From the NCBI RefSeq assembly GCF_000374465.1, contig NZ_KB894532.1:115616-179615 (forward strand): a stretch of DNA of 64,000 bases, written 5' to 3'. The stretch is from Ahrensia kielensis DSM 5890. GTDB taxonomy: Bacteria; Pseudomonadota; Alphaproteobacteria; Rhizobiales; Rhizobiaceae. Position 1 is the stretch's first letter. Each line of letters begins with the position of its first letter. This document shows positions 28,060 through 36,746 of the stretch, piece by piece. The notes beneath the pieces are model-generated. The model had not been told where the DNA came from. It did no database searches and worked only from the letters and a program-made list of their open reading frames with translations. The position numbers and the translations under genes are program-made.

Positions 28060-28089
28060 TACAATGTTGATTTGAAAGATGGACTTCTT

Positions 28090-28716
28090 ATGGCTCTTGT
28101 TGAACTCTCTGCCTCCGATCTTGCTTCCCTCCTTTGCAGCCGTGTTTGCCACGATGTGATTTCACCAGTTGGTGCGATTAATAATGGGCTTGAACTGCTG
28201 GATGATGGCGGCGCTGATGAAGATGCGATGGATCTTATCCGCCAAAGTGCAATAAGCGCCTCAGCGCGGTTGCAATTTGCTCGTATAGCCTTCGGTGCAG
28301 CCGGCTCTGCCGGTGTACAGATCGATACTGGCGACGCACAAGCTGTCGCAGAAAATTATCTTAAGAACGAAAAACCAGAATTCACATGGAACGGCCCACG
28401 CGCATATCTTGCCAAAAACAAGGTGAAACTGATCTTAAACATGATTTTGATTGGTATCGGCTCTATACCGCGCGGCGGAAGTCTTGATCTCGATCTTCAA
28501 GTCGAAGGCGAAGAATGTAGCTTTACGCTAACCGCGATGGGCCGCATGAAACGCATTCCGCAAAAATTCCAAGATTATATAGACGGCCGCATGGGTGAAG
28601 ACGCGATTGATGCCCATTCTGTCCAATATTATTATACCATTCTTTTGGCTAAAGATGCCGGAATGGAAATCAAGATTCACATGGATGACGACAAGGTTGT
28701 CTATTCAGCGAATTAG
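28090..28716 (+). CDS. chpT: Histidine phosphotransferase ChpT
   Basis: A 208-residue phosphotransferase that passes phosphate from CckA to CtrA and CpdR in the alphaproteobacterial cell-cycle phosphorelay. The H-box is present (SRVCHDVISPVGAINNGLEL, phospho-accepting His at residue 21), followed by a degenerate ATPase-like domain without nucleotide-binding motifs (NKVKLILNMILIGIGSIPRG), as is usual for ChpT. The ATG at 28090 is used; a TTG at 28072 would add six residues. It sits in the same locus as ctrA and sciP. Confidence 0.93.
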   Translation: MALVELSASDLASLLCSRVCHDVISPVGAINNGLELLDDGGADEDAMDLIRQSAISASARLQFARIAFGAAGSAGVQIDTGDAQAVAENYLKNEKPEFTWNGPRAYLAKNKVKLILNMILIGIGSIPRGGSLDLDLQVEGEECSFTLTAMGRMKRIPQKFQDYIDGRMGEDAIDAHSVQYYYTILLAKDAGMEIKIHMDDDKVVYSAN

Positions 28717-28744
28717 TATTTAACGCCAAAATATCAGAATCTGC

Positions 28745-28772
28745 ACAGATCGGTAAAATTTTACCGATCTGT
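28745..28772 (+). terminator. Terminator of chpT
   Basis: A perfect 28-base palindrome, ACAGATCGGTAAAA and its complement, is followed by GTTTTTACTTTTTTT. Strong rho-independent terminator between chpT and the receiver gene. Confidence 0.9.
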
Positions 28773-28835
28773 TTTTACTTTTTTTCAGCTCTCTTTGCTA
28801 TTCATGGCTCAAGGATAGACTGAGTAAAGGGTAAG

Positions 28836-29207
28836 ATGATGGAAGTTTGTATGGTTTTGGACGCTTCAAGCGTCATACGTAAAGTAGCAAAGCGCATTCT
28901 AACAAGCGAAGATATGGTTGTTGTGGAAGCAAAAAACAGCGCTGAGGCCATTTCAATGGCTTCTGCACAAATGCCCGACTATATTATTGTTGATGCAGGC
29001 ATGAATGAAGGCCAGTCCGAAGACCTTATTCGCCAACTCCGTGCACTGGACCGCAAAAAAGACGCAAAAATAATCTGCTGCATGACGCAGGTTGACCTTG
29101 CTGGCATGATGCGCGCCAAGCGCGCTGGTGCAGATGAGTTCTTGCTCAAGCCCTTCGACCGAAAACAGCTTATGAGCCAATTTCGCACGATGCGCAAAGC
29201 CGCTTAA
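28836..29207 (+). CDS. Single-domain response regulator (CheY-like)
   Basis: A 123-residue receiver domain with phospho-accepting Asp at 53 (YIIVDAGMNEG), Thr 84 and Lys 105 (EFLLKPFDRK). The N-terminal acidic pair is reduced to a single Asp (MVLDASS), so metal binding may be atypical. No output domain. It lies between chpT and ctrA, as in other Rhizobiales; a role in the CckA-ChpT-CtrA relay is inferred from position only. AAAGGG precedes the ATG. Confidence 0.87.
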   Translation: MMEVCMVLDASSVIRKVAKRILTSEDMVVVEAKNSAEAISMASAQMPDYIIVDAGMNEGQSEDLIRQLRALDRKKDAKIICCMTQVDLAGMMRAKRAGADEFLLKPFDRKQLMSQFRTMRKAA

Positions 29208-29232
29208 ATTTTAGCTTTCAATTCTCAAAAAT

Positions 29233-29262
29233 AAACCCGCTCAGCATAAGCTAAGCGGGTTT
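29233..29262. terminator. Bidirectional terminator between receiver gene and ctrA
   Basis: AAACCCGCT and AGCGGGTTT, with an inner CTCAGC/GCTAAG stem holding one mismatch. It serves the two converging genes. Confidence 0.85.
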
Positions 29263-29286
29263 AATTCATAGAAATTTGCTTGAAAA

Positions 29287-29988
29287 TTAAGCGATTTCTT
29301 GAAGTTCGTTTGCTTCAGGGTCGCGCAACACATAGCCGCGGCCCCATACGGTCTCAATAAAGCCCACGCCACCCGATGCAGAATCAAGTTTCTTACGAAG
29401 CTTACAGATAAACACGTCGATAATTTTCAGTTCCGGCTCATCCATACCGCCATATAGGTGGTTAAGGAACATTTCCTTGGTGAGCGTTGTGCCTTTGCGC
29501 AATGAAAGCAACTCAAGCATCTGATATTCTTTACCAGTGAGGTGTACGCGTTGACCGCCCACTTCAACTGTTTTCGCATCCAGATTCACAACCAGATCGC
29601 CCGTTGTAATAACAGATTGGGCGTGGCCCTTGGAGCGGCGAACAATCGCATGGATCCGCGCTACCAATTCATCCTTATGGAATGGCTTTGTCATATAGTC
29701 ATCGGCACCAAAGCCGAGGCCGCGTACCTTATCTTCAATACCGGCCATACCGGATAGAATTAGGATCGGCGTTTTAACTTTCGACAAACGCAAAGTGCGA
29801 AGCACTTCATAACCGGACATATCCGGCAAATTTAAATCGAGTAGGATAATGTCATAATCATAGAGCTTGCCTAGATCGACACCTTCTTCCCCTAAATCCG
29901 TCGTATAAACATTAAAGCTTTCCGACTTGAGCATCAGTTCGATGCTCTGGGCGATCGCACTATCATCCTCAATCAGCAAAACACGCAT
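29287..29988 (-). CDS. ctrA: Cell-cycle master regulator CtrA
   Basis: A 233-residue OmpR/PhoB-type response regulator. The receiver domain has IEDD at the N terminus, phospho-Asp 51 ([20 protein letters not shown]) and the conserved [10 protein letters not shown]. The winged-helix domain ends in [15 protein letters not shown]. It controls cell-cycle, division and motility genes. The start at 29988 follows AAGGGGA. A TTAACCAT half-site lies 76 bases upstream, consistent with autoregulation. SciP and ChpT, its partners, are within 2 kb. Sequence agreement with the family is high enough that I am confident. Confidence 0.97.
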   Translation of the reverse strand: MRVLLIEDDSAIAQSIELMLKSESFNVYTTDLGEEGVDLGKLYDYDIILLDLNLPDMSGYEVLRTLRLSKVKTPILILSGMAGIEDKVRGLGFGADDYMTKPFHKDELVARIHAIVRRSKGHAQSVITTGDLVVNLDAKTVEVGGQRVHLTGKEYQMLELLSLRKGTTLTKEMFLNHLYGGMDEPELKIIDVFICKLRKKLDSASGGVGFIETVWGRGYVLRDPEANELQEIA

Positions 29989-30063
29989 TGTATTCCCCTT
30001 GTCCAGCATACGCTCGGGCCATAACCGTGGCTCCTACGTCTCTGCAAATCACCCTGCCACCGA

Positions 30064-30071
30064 ATGGTTAA
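30064..30071 (-). promoter_or_regulatory. CtrA half-site upstream of ctrA
   Basis: TTAACCAT on the minus strand is identical to the CtrA half-site consensus and lies 76-83 bases upstream of the ctrA start. No second half-site at the canonical 7-base spacing is present. Confidence 0.5.
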
Positions 30072-30415
30072 CAAATTATATTCCGGTAATGCAAGCCTTC
30101 AAACTTTATTAAGTGAATCAATGAAGTTATTGATTTATTTACCATAATTTACGCAATTATTTTGAATCTTTTTATAAAGAAACGGGCGTAAATGAATCAA
30201 ATGACTCAACAATTCTCTTAATTACGACAATTAAGTGAAAGTTCTCCAATCGGTTTACTCCCCCTTAAAGGTTGAGAAGTATCATTAACGCAGGACGTAA
30301 ACGAAAAGTTACCAAATTCGCGTGTTTTGCAAATTTGCACCTTTTATTAAGTTTTATGTCTGGTGTTTGTGTACGGGCCGACAATGAGCCCGAAATGGTT
30401 TTGGAGTAATGCGTA
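30072..30415. other. Regulatory intergenic region between ctrA and the FliJ-like gene
   Basis: About 340 AT-rich bases with no gene. It holds a perfect inverted repeat (CTTAATT-acgac-AATTAAG, 30217-30235) and a 12-base palindrome TGCAAATTTGCA (30328-30339). It should contain the promoters of the two divergent genes, but I cannot place -35/-10 boxes with confidence. Confidence 0.6.
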
Positions 30416-30805
30416 ATGAAACCTAGAGACAATATGATCCGTCTCAAGCAATTTCAGGTAACTGAAAAGCATCGCCAAGTGATGCAGCTGGAAACAATGA
30501 TTAGTGAATTCGAACGGATGGCAGGCGAGCTCGATCTTCAAATACAAAATGAAGAAAAAAAGAGCGGCGTCACGGACGTCGAAAACTTCGCATACCCTAC
30601 ATTTGCAAAAGCAGCGCGGGTACGCCGAGACAATCTATTTAATTCCATTAAAGATCTAAAGACTCAAAAAGAGTCTGCCGAAGAGCTTTTACTGGAAGCA
30701 GAAGCAGAGCTTCAAAAGGCTGAAAAGCTGGAAGTGCGTGAAGCACGCGGCACTGTTGAGCCAGAACCACAGAATAAATACGATCGACACGCCATGATTG
30801 GCTGA
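30416..30805 (+). CDS. fliJ: FliJ-like flagellar export protein
   Basis: A 129-residue coiled-coil protein (EKHRQVMQLETMISEFERMA; LKTQKESAEELLLEAEAELQ) with the size and heptad pattern of FliJ, the general chaperone of the flagellar type III export apparatus. FliJ is poorly conserved, so the call rests on length, coiled coil and its usual place next to ctrA in Rhizobiales. GGAG lies nine bases before the ATG. No other flagellar gene is in the window. Confidence 0.7.
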   Translation: MKPRDNMIRLKQFQVTEKHRQVMQLETMISEFERMAGELDLQIQNEEKKSGVTDVENFAYPTFAKAARVRRDNLFNSIKDLKTQKESAEELLLEAEAELQKAEKLEVREARGTVEPEPQNKYDRHAMIG

Positions 30806-30838
30806 GCATTTTCGTTCAGGCATTGATGACACAGACAC

Positions 30839-30880
30839 AAAATCGTGCAGTGTGAAGACATCTTCGCACTGCACGATTTT
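30839..30880 (+). terminator. Terminator of the FliJ-like gene
   Basis: A long hairpin with AAAATCGTGCAGTG and CACTGCACGATTTT outer arms and an inner GAAGA/TCTTC stem. The TTTT at the 3' arm and the length of the stem make it a strong terminator. Confidence 0.85.
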
Positions 30881-30928
30881 GCGCATTTATAACTTGCCTG
30901 CCATCATTTGCACCCCTATCTGCTGGAT

Positions 30929-31426
30929 ATGCGAATTTTAGCCGGACTACTTATCACGATCGCTGCCTTTTGTTTTGCGCTGGGCACAACATTGCCGCTT
31001 CTGCAAATGGAGCGACTTTTCTTTTTAACAGACCGCCCTTCTCTGGTTGCGATTGTTAATGGGCTTTTTTCCTCAGGCGATATTGCGCTTGGACTTTTAG
31101 TCGGCGGCGTATCGCTGGCATTTCCAGCAACCAAACTTCTCGCTCTGGCGGGTATGTTATCAGCTAAAAATTTGAATCAAATCACCGCGCACCGTGCTGG
31201 CACTTGGCTCGGCATCATTTCAAAATGGTCAATGCTGGATGTGCTGCTTGTGGCGCTCACAATTTTTGCGGCAAAAACATCTGGTTTAGCCGCAGCAATT
31301 TCGCAGCCCGGCCTTTGGTTTTTTGCAGCCTCAACTCTGACCAGCGCTATTGCGGCATCCATCGTAAAGCGCGAGCTGAATCAAGATGCAAAAGCGCCGC
31401 CCTCATTAACCGAAAGCGACGCTTGA
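30929..31426 (+). CDS. PqiA-like membrane protein
   Basis: A 165-residue inner-membrane protein with four hydrophobic segments and the PqiA landmark ISKWSMLDVLLVALTIFAAK followed by a substrate-like loop and a last helix. This is a single PqiA domain without the zinc-ribbon Cys pairs. PqiA/YebS proteins act with MCE proteins in lipid transport; no MCE gene is nearby. The ATG at 30929 is used rather than TTG at 30908. Confidence 0.8.
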   Translation: MRILAGLLITIAAFCFALGTTLPLLQMERLFFLTDRPSLVAIVNGLFSSGDIALGLLVGGVSLAFPATKLLALAGMLSAKNLNQITAHRAGTWLGIISKWSMLDVLLVALTIFAAKTSGLAAAISQPGLWFFAASTLTSAIAASIVKRELNQDAKAPPSLTESDA

Positions 31427-31436
31427 AACTTTTCAC

Positions 31437-31458
31437 TTCGCCCAACAAGACAGGCGAA
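31437..31458. terminator. Convergent terminator between the PqiA-like gene and sciP
   Basis: TTCGCC and GGCGAA arms with a 10-base loop, followed by AAGAATTTTT on the plus strand, in the short gap between converging genes. Confidence 0.55.
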
Positions 31459-31466
31459 AAGAATTT

Positions 31467-31742
31467 TTAATGACGGTATTGCTGAATACGCGTTGTACGC
31501 AAACCAGCCAATCCATTTTCTTCGATAGACGCCTGCCAGGAGAGATACTCCTCGACAGTCAGCGTATAACGGGCGCAAGCCTCATCGAGGCTTAGAAGGC
31601 CACCGCGTACGGCAGCCACAACCTCGGCCTTACGGCGAATTACCCAGCGACGCGTCGATGCTGGTGGAAGATCATTGATCGTTAACGGGCTACCGTCTGG
31701 GCCAATGACATATTTTACGCGTGGTCTAATCTGTTCGGTCAT
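31467..31742 (-). CDS. sciP: CtrA inhibitor SciP (DUF1153)
   Basis: A 91-residue protein matching the DUF1153 family throughout (VKYVIGPDGSPLTINDLPPA; RRWVIRRKAEVVAAVRGGLL; YTLTVEEYLSWQ). SciP is a small helix-turn-helix protein that binds CtrA and blocks activation of its targets in G1. The ATG at 31742 is used, since a longer ORF from 31784 adds unconserved residues. With chpT and ctrA it completes a regulatory cluster. Confidence 0.93.
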   Translation of the reverse strand: MTEQIRPRVKYVIGPDGSPLTINDLPPASTRRWVIRRKAEVVAAVRGGLLSLDEACARYTLTVEEYLSWQASIEENGLAGLRTTRIQQYRH

Positions 31743-31926
31743 ACTACTCTCTACAAAACTAACGACCTTCAATTCATGATCCACAATACGGCCACAGTTT
31801 TAAAAAAGCGCTAACTCGAGTGTAAGGAGTTGGTAAGATGTATGAATCAATTCCTGCACATCTGTTCCATATTCGCACGCAGGAAAATCGCAGCGCAGAG
31901 CAAAGCTAACCGCCAATAGGCCTGCA

Positions 31927-32652
31927 TTAAATGTGAGCGGCGCGTTCGATCTCTTCTGCACTCAAACCATATTTATAACTGAAATGCTGACGGGCTTTGA
32001 TAAGGCGCTCATCATTGGGCCGCATGCCCAGCGTTCGAATAAACTCAACCCGCTGCTGCCTTTTAAGCGCTTCTCTATCGATGGCCGTACCCATTGCTTT
32101 ATCTATGATTTGGCCGCCTGGAGAGACATGAAACCATTTTGAAAAATCACGGAAATGGTGCTGATTGTGAAGCGTCGTCACATGCCGCTCAACCCATGTT
32201 TTGCGCACCGTTAAATGCGCCGTCATGTGAAACCATTCATAGCAAAGAAAAGTGCCAACCCCGCCAATCAGCACGATAGACGCTGCAATAGACAAAGCAT
32301 ATTGCGGAACGATGAGCGATAAAACGGCCCATACGACTGTGAAGTTAATGATTAACACCGGAATGGAAACCCAGATTGGTGCGAAAAATAATTTCTTATT
32401 GGTTGGAAAATCATGGTGCCCATAATGCGCCTGATACAGCACATTGAATAAGCTCTGTTTTTCCGGCGGCGGCAGATGAAAAATAAATCGGTGCAATGAA
32501 TATTCATTGAGCATTTGCGCAGGCACGCCAAGAAAAACAAAAAACACAGCCCACCACGGTCCGTTCAAACCAAGAATAATGATTCCGGCTATCAGCGCAC
32601 AAATCATGGGAACAATCGAATTATGTGAAAAGATGAGTGATAGCCTGCTCAT
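31927..32652 (-). CDS. Sterol desaturase/fatty acid hydroxylase family protein
   Basis: A 241-residue membrane di-iron enzyme. All His clusters are present: NEYSLHRFIFH, HYGHHDFP, WFHMTAH and LHNQHHFRDF. There are four hydrophobic segments. It hydroxylates or desaturates a lipid; carotenoid or fatty acyl chains are both possible. GGGAGG lies five bases before the ATG at 32652, so I discard the 20 upstream residues from 32712. Confidence 0.88.
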   Translation of the reverse strand: MSRLSLIFSHNSIVPMICALIAGIIILGLNGPWWAVFFVFLGVPAQMLNEYSLHRFIFHLPPPEKQSLFNVLYQAHYGHHDFPTNKKLFFAPIWVSIPVLIINFTVVWAVLSLIVPQYALSIAASIVLIGGVGTFLCYEWFHMTAHLTVRKTWVERHVTTLHNQHHFRDFSKWFHVSPGGQIIDKAMGTAIDREALKRQQRVEFIRTLGMRPNDERLIKARQHFSYKYGLSAEEIERAAHI

Positions 32653-32763
32653 AAACGCCTCCCAGCGCAACTTACCTTTACGTCTGCGTAAAACGTAGCT
32701 TTTCCAATACATGACATCAAGAGACTATGAAGCGCCGAGAATTTACGTGAGCATATCAAGACA

Positions 32764-33645
32764 TCACTTAGACATGGCAGGCTTGAGCACAACTCTATTA
32801 GGCCGCAACGCATATTGTCCGGCAATCACGCTCACCAGCACAATGCCAACACCAAACAATTGCAACGCACTGAGACTTTCGCCCAAAATAAACCATCCCA
32901 ATAATGTTGCAACCAGCGGACTTAGAATGCCTAAAATTGCAACGCTTGAAGGATTGAGCCTGGCAATACCGCGAAACCAAAGCAGATATGTAAAGGCGGC
33001 ACCGATCAAACCTAAATATGCAATGCCAGCAAAATTGGTCAGTGAAAAATCACTCCACTGCCCTTCGACTAAAAGCAATGTCGGCAGCAGCAAAATACCA
33101 CCGGCAGTTAATTGCCATGCCGTAAAAGTTAAAGGCGGCACTGGTGGCTGCCATTTTTTACTCATAACAGTGCCCAATGCCATGGAGGCAGAGCCGATCA
33201 ATGCTGCGCCAATTCCAAATAAATCGAGGCTCGCCTTTGGCGTCAAAATAAGCAATGCCACCCCCAACATGCCCGCCATGACCGCGACAATTGATAATAG
33301 CTTTATCGGTGTCCCAATTATCAAGCGTGCTGCGAAGATGACAATAAACGGCTGCAAAGAGCCTACAACAGCAGCAACCCCGCCCGGCAATCGATAGGCC
33401 GCGATAAATAGCATTGTCCAAAAGATAGAAAAATTAAGCGCCCCAAGCAAAAATATTTTGGCAATCCACCAGCCTTTTGGCAGCTCCTTCACAATGATCA
33501 GCAAAATAATGCCAGCCGGCAACGCACGTAAAAGCGAAACAATAAGCGGGTCAATGAGCGGTAGGAACTCGGTCGCTACAATATAGCTGCTCCCCCAAAT
33601 AGCAGGCGCTAACGCTGTTAAAGCAATATCACGGGCGTAGGACAT
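32764..33645 (-). CDS. EamA/DMT family transporter
   Basis: A 293-residue inner-membrane exporter with ten hydrophobic segments arranged as two EamA repeats (APAIWGSSYIVATEFLPLID; VALLILTPKASLDLFGIGAA). It probably exports a small metabolite or drug. An alternative start at 33654 adds three residues. It is divergent from the MarR regulator across 82 bases with two palindromic operators, so MarR control is likely. Confidence 0.9.
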   Translation of the reverse strand: MSYARDIALTALAPAIWGSSYIVATEFLPLIDPLIVSLLRALPAGIILLIIVKELPKGWWIAKIFLLGALNFSIFWTMLFIAAYRLPGGVAAVVGSLQPFIVIFAARLIIGTPIKLLSIVAVMAGMLGVALLILTPKASLDLFGIGAALIGSASMALGTVMSKKWQPPVPPLTFTAWQLTAGGILLLPTLLLVEGQWSDFSLTNFAGIAYLGLIGAAFTYLLWFRGIARLNPSSVAILGILSPLVATLLGWFILGESLSALQLFGVGIVLVSVIAGQYALRPNRVVLKPAMSK

Positions 33646-33662
33646 TTTGTGCATCTCTATTT

Positions 33663-33706
33663 TATCTTGATGTCAAGATAAATGAATATATCTTGACGTC
33701 AAGACA
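33663..33706. promoter_or_regulatory. Twin palindromic operators for the MarR-family regulator
   Basis: Two near-identical palindromes: TATCTTGATGTCAAGATA (33663-33680) and TCTTGACGTCAAGA (33691-33704, within TATCTTGACGTCAAGACA). Their centres are about 26 bases apart, in the divergent promoter region of the EamA exporter and the MarR gene. Both transcripts could be blocked by one pair of dimers. Confidence 0.8.
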
Positions 33707-33727
33707 TTATTATGTGACTTAATTTCC

Positions 33728-34216
33728 ATGGATGAAGTTGATTTAATTATCGCCCAATGGGCCAAGCAACGACCCGAGCTGAATACACGCCCCATGGCAT
33801 TGATCGGCCGTTTAATGCGTGTGTCACATGTGCTGGCAGCTGAAATGGGTAAAACCTTTGCCAAGCATAATATGAACGGACCAAGCTTTGATGTGCTCGC
33901 AACACTTTTGCGCACCGGCCCGCCACATGCTCTTTCACCAAATGATTTGCTGGCGACGATGATGATTACGTCTGGAACCATGACCAATCGTATTGACCGT
34001 CTTGAACAAGCAGGACTTGTAAAACGCATTCAAAATCAAAACGATAAGCGTAGTGTTCTGATCGCGCTAACAGAGCAAGGAAAAACACTTATTGAAAAAA
34101 CAGTGACGGCCCATGTGGAAACACAGGAAAAACTCGTCTCCCCGCTCACCGATGAAGAGCAAGCAACTTTCAACAAGCTGCTCATCAAATATTTATCTGC
34201 CAACGAGAACGTGTAG
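33728..34216 (+). CDS. MarR family transcriptional regulator
   Basis: A 162-residue winged-helix protein with the MarR core (LLATMMITSGTMTNRIDRLE, recognition helix; GLVKRIQNQNDKRSVLIALT, wing). It has no clear Shine-Dalgarno site, and the ATG lies 22 bases after the second operator, so autorepression is likely. The presumed target is the divergent EamA exporter; the inducer is unknown. Confidence 0.92.
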   Translation: MDEVDLIIAQWAKQRPELNTRPMALIGRLMRVSHVLAAEMGKTFAKHNMNGPSFDVLATLLRTGPPHALSPNDLLATMMITSGTMTNRIDRLEQAGLVKRIQNQNDKRSVLIALTEQGKTLIEKTVTAHVETQEKLVSPLTDEEQATFNKLLIKYLSANENV

Positions 34217-34274
34217 GCCACCCTTTCAATCGCATCAAAAAACCACTATATCGGCCACTTGAAATGGAGCCGAT

Positions 34275-35468
34275 ATGCGTAACTCGCTCGACATTGCTAA
34301 AAAGCCAGAAGATACCCGCGTGGTCGTTGCCATGTCGGGTGGTGTGGATTCGTCTGTTGTGGCGGGCCTTTTGCATAAAGAAGGCTACGAAGTCATCGGC
34401 ATTACGCTCCAACTTTATGACCATGGCGAAGCAACACGCCGCACCGGATCATGCTGTGCTGGCCAAGACATTGATGATGCGCGCCGTGTGTGTGAAACAC
34501 TCGGTATTCCGCATTATGTGCTCGATTATGAAAGCCGTTTTCGTGACGCCGTCATCGATGTGTTTGCCGACAGCTATATTGCAGGCGAAACACCCGTGCC
34601 TTGCATCTCATGCAACCAGACTGTGAAATTTGCCGATCTTTTGAAAACAGCAAAAGAATTGGGCGCAGATTGCCTTGCGACCGGCCATTACATTAACTCG
34701 GTTGAAAAAGGCAATCGCCGCGTTTTAACCCGCCCTGTCGACGCTGACCGCGACCAGAGCTATTTCCTGTTTGCCACGACGCAAGATCAAGTTGACTATG
34801 TGCGGTTTCCGCTCGGCAACATGACCAAAGACGAAACGCGCCGCCACGCTGCTGATATGGGCCTTGTCGTTGCCGATAAACCCGACAGTCAGGACATTTG
34901 CTTTGTACCAGACGGCAAATATGCCGATGTCATTACTAAGCTGCGCCCAAATGCTGCGCTTGCCGGCGACATTGTGCATATTGATGGACGCCTGCTCGGC
35001 CAGCATGAAGGCATTTTGCATTACACAATCGGCCAGCGCCGCGGCCTTGGCGTTTCGGTTGGCGACCCGCTTTACGTTGTTAAAATTGATGCCCGCACCC
35101 GCCGCGTTATTGTAGGCCCTGTGGAAGCGCTGGAAACACGTGTCTTGGAACTGCGCGATGTGAACTGGCTCGGCGATATGCCACTCGATGAAATACCGGA
35201 AGGCGGCACGGAAGTGTTGGTGCGTGTACGCTCAACCCGTCCGCCGCGCCCTGCCCGTATATTTAATGAAGATGGCATGATTACTGTCGAAGTCATTGAC
35301 GGCGAACAAGGTGTCTCACCTGGTCAGGCTTGCGTATTTTATGATGGGCACGGCGCTGGATCGCGCGTTCTAGGCGGCGGTTTTATTAATAAAACCCGCC
35401 GCGCGGAACATGTAGAAGTTCAGCTTGCTGCCTTGATGGAAAATCCAAAAACTATTGCAGCTGAATAA
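34275..35468 (+). CDS. mnmA: tRNA-specific 2-thiouridylase MnmA
   Basis: A 397-residue enzyme that thiolates U34 of tRNA-Lys, -Glu and -Gln. Visible are the PP-loop ([15 protein letters not shown]), the catalytic Cys in [13 protein letters not shown], the second Cys in [11 protein letters not shown] and the C-terminal beta barrel ([16 protein letters not shown]). GGAG lies five bases before the ATG. It converges with the aminotransferase gene, with five bases between stops. Confidence 0.97.
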   Translation: MRNSLDIAKKPEDTRVVVAMSGGVDSSVVAGLLHKEGYEVIGITLQLYDHGEATRRTGSCCAGQDIDDARRVCETLGIPHYVLDYESRFRDAVIDVFADSYIAGETPVPCISCNQTVKFADLLKTAKELGADCLATGHYINSVEKGNRRVLTRPVDADRDQSYFLFATTQDQVDYVRFPLGNMTKDETRRHAADMGLVVADKPDSQDICFVPDGKYADVITKLRPNAALAGDIVHIDGRLLGQHEGILHYTIGQRRGLGVSVGDPLYVVKIDARTRRVIVGPVEALETRVLELRDVNWLGDMPLDEIPEGGTEVLVRVRSTRPPRPARIFNEDGMITVEVIDGEQGVSPGQACVFYDGHGAGSRVLGGGFINKTRRAEHVEVQLAALMENPKTIAAE

Positions 35469-35473
35469 TCAGC

Positions 35474-36619
35474 TTACTTGGTTGAAACGAGCTTAAGCTC
35501 GTTTTTGCCAACATAGTTGCGGATTTCAGAAATCACCAAATCTTGATCTTCTTCAGTCAGATATGGGTGCATCGGCAAACACAAAATGCGTGATGGCTTG
35601 GCTTCCGTTGCCGGCAAACCTTGTGGTGCCCACGGATATTTCGAATAGGCAACCTGCATGTGCAGCGGCTTGACATAATAGACAACCGACGGAATTTCTT
35701 TTTCGCTTAAATGCGCGCGAAGCCCATCGCGGTCATCGGTTTCAATCGCATATTGCGCCCATGCTGAACGCTGACCTTCCACATTACATGCCGCTTGAAC
35801 CACATCGCTAAGCTCGCTGTGATAGCGTGCAGCAATACGATTGCGCGCTTCCATCTCGTCTTCAAGAATATCCATTTTCTTGAGCAAAACAGCAGCCTGT
35901 ATTGTGTCCAACCGCGATGTCAGGCCGATACGTACATTGTCGTACTGGCTCTGGCCTTTGCCGTGGAATGCAACCGAACGCATGATCTCGGCATGGATCG
36001 CATCATTGGTCATGATCGCGCCGCCATCACCGTAACAGCCAAGCGGTTTTGCCGGATAAAAGCTTGTTGCCGCCACATCGCCAAACGAGCCGCAATAAGC
36101 GCCATTTGATGTTGCACCCAGCGCTTGTGCAGCATCTGAAATCACACGTACGCCATGCTTGGCAGCGATAACACCAATGGCTTCGTAATCAGCAACAGCA
36201 CCAAATAGATCAACAGGAATGATCGCCTTCGGCTTTAGGCGGCCTTCTGCTTCAATCATCTGAATAGCGGCTTCAAGAGACGCCGTGTCCATCAAATAGG
36301 TTTGAGGGTCGATATCAATAAACACAGGCTCAGCACCGGCAAGCGCAACAACCTCAGCCGTCGACGCAAATGTAAAGCTTGGCACAAACACAGCATCGCC
36401 TCGGCCAATGCCCCACGCCATAAGCGGGATCAATAGCGCGTCGGTGCCGCTTGCACAGCCAATCACATGATTAACGCCAACATAGTCAGCAAGGCGTTTT
36501 TCAAACTCGGCAACTTGCGGCCCAAGAATGTAAGCACCGCCTTTAACGACATCCATGATTGCGTTTTCAAGATCAACGCCAAGACGTGCGCGCTGTGCTG
36601 CAAGGTCGATAAACTGCAT
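35474..36619 (-). CDS. DegT/DnrJ/EryC1 family sugar aminotransferase
   Basis: A 381-residue PLP-dependent aminotransferase acting on a nucleotide-linked keto-sugar. The N terminus (MQFIDLAAQRARL; GGAYILGPQVAEFEKRLADY) and SGTDALLIPLMAWGIGRGD are family signatures, and the PLP Lys sits in SFYPAKPLGCYGDGGA. It resembles WbpE/WlbC-type enzymes that aminate UDP-3-keto sugars. The next upstream gene encodes a Gfo/Idh/MocA dehydrogenase, the usual partner that makes the keto-sugar, 127 bases away on the same strand. Confidence 0.92.
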   Translation of the reverse strand: MQFIDLAAQRARLGVDLENAIMDVVKGGAYILGPQVAEFEKRLADYVGVNHVIGCASGTDALLIPLMAWGIGRGDAVFVPSFTFASTAEVVALAGAEPVFIDIDPQTYLMDTASLEAAIQMIEAEGRLKPKAIIPVDLFGAVADYEAIGVIAAKHGVRVISDAAQALGATSNGAYCGSFGDVAATSFYPAKPLGCYGDGGAIMTNDAIHAEIMRSVAFHGKGQSQYDNVRIGLTSRLDTIQAAVLLKKMDILEDEMEARNRIAARYHSELSDVVQAACNVEGQRSAWAQYAIETDDRDGLRAHLSEKEIPSVVYYVKPLHMQVAYSKYPWAPQGLPATEAKPSRILCLPMHPYLTEEDQDLVISEIRNYVGKNELKLVSTK

Positions 36620-36746
36620 ATTATCCCCGATAGAACCGACAAACGGTTCGAATTGAAATTAGCCCCGAAATCGCAGTATCGCGGAACAGTTTAGAAATCC
36701 ATAGGTGCCAAGATCACACCTTCAAGACAAATGTAACAGCCAGTGA

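Noticed and set aside
30217..30235. A full CtrA box (TTAA-N7-TTAA)
   Set aside because: The spacing between the two TTAA is nine bases, not seven, so I list it only as an inverted repeat.
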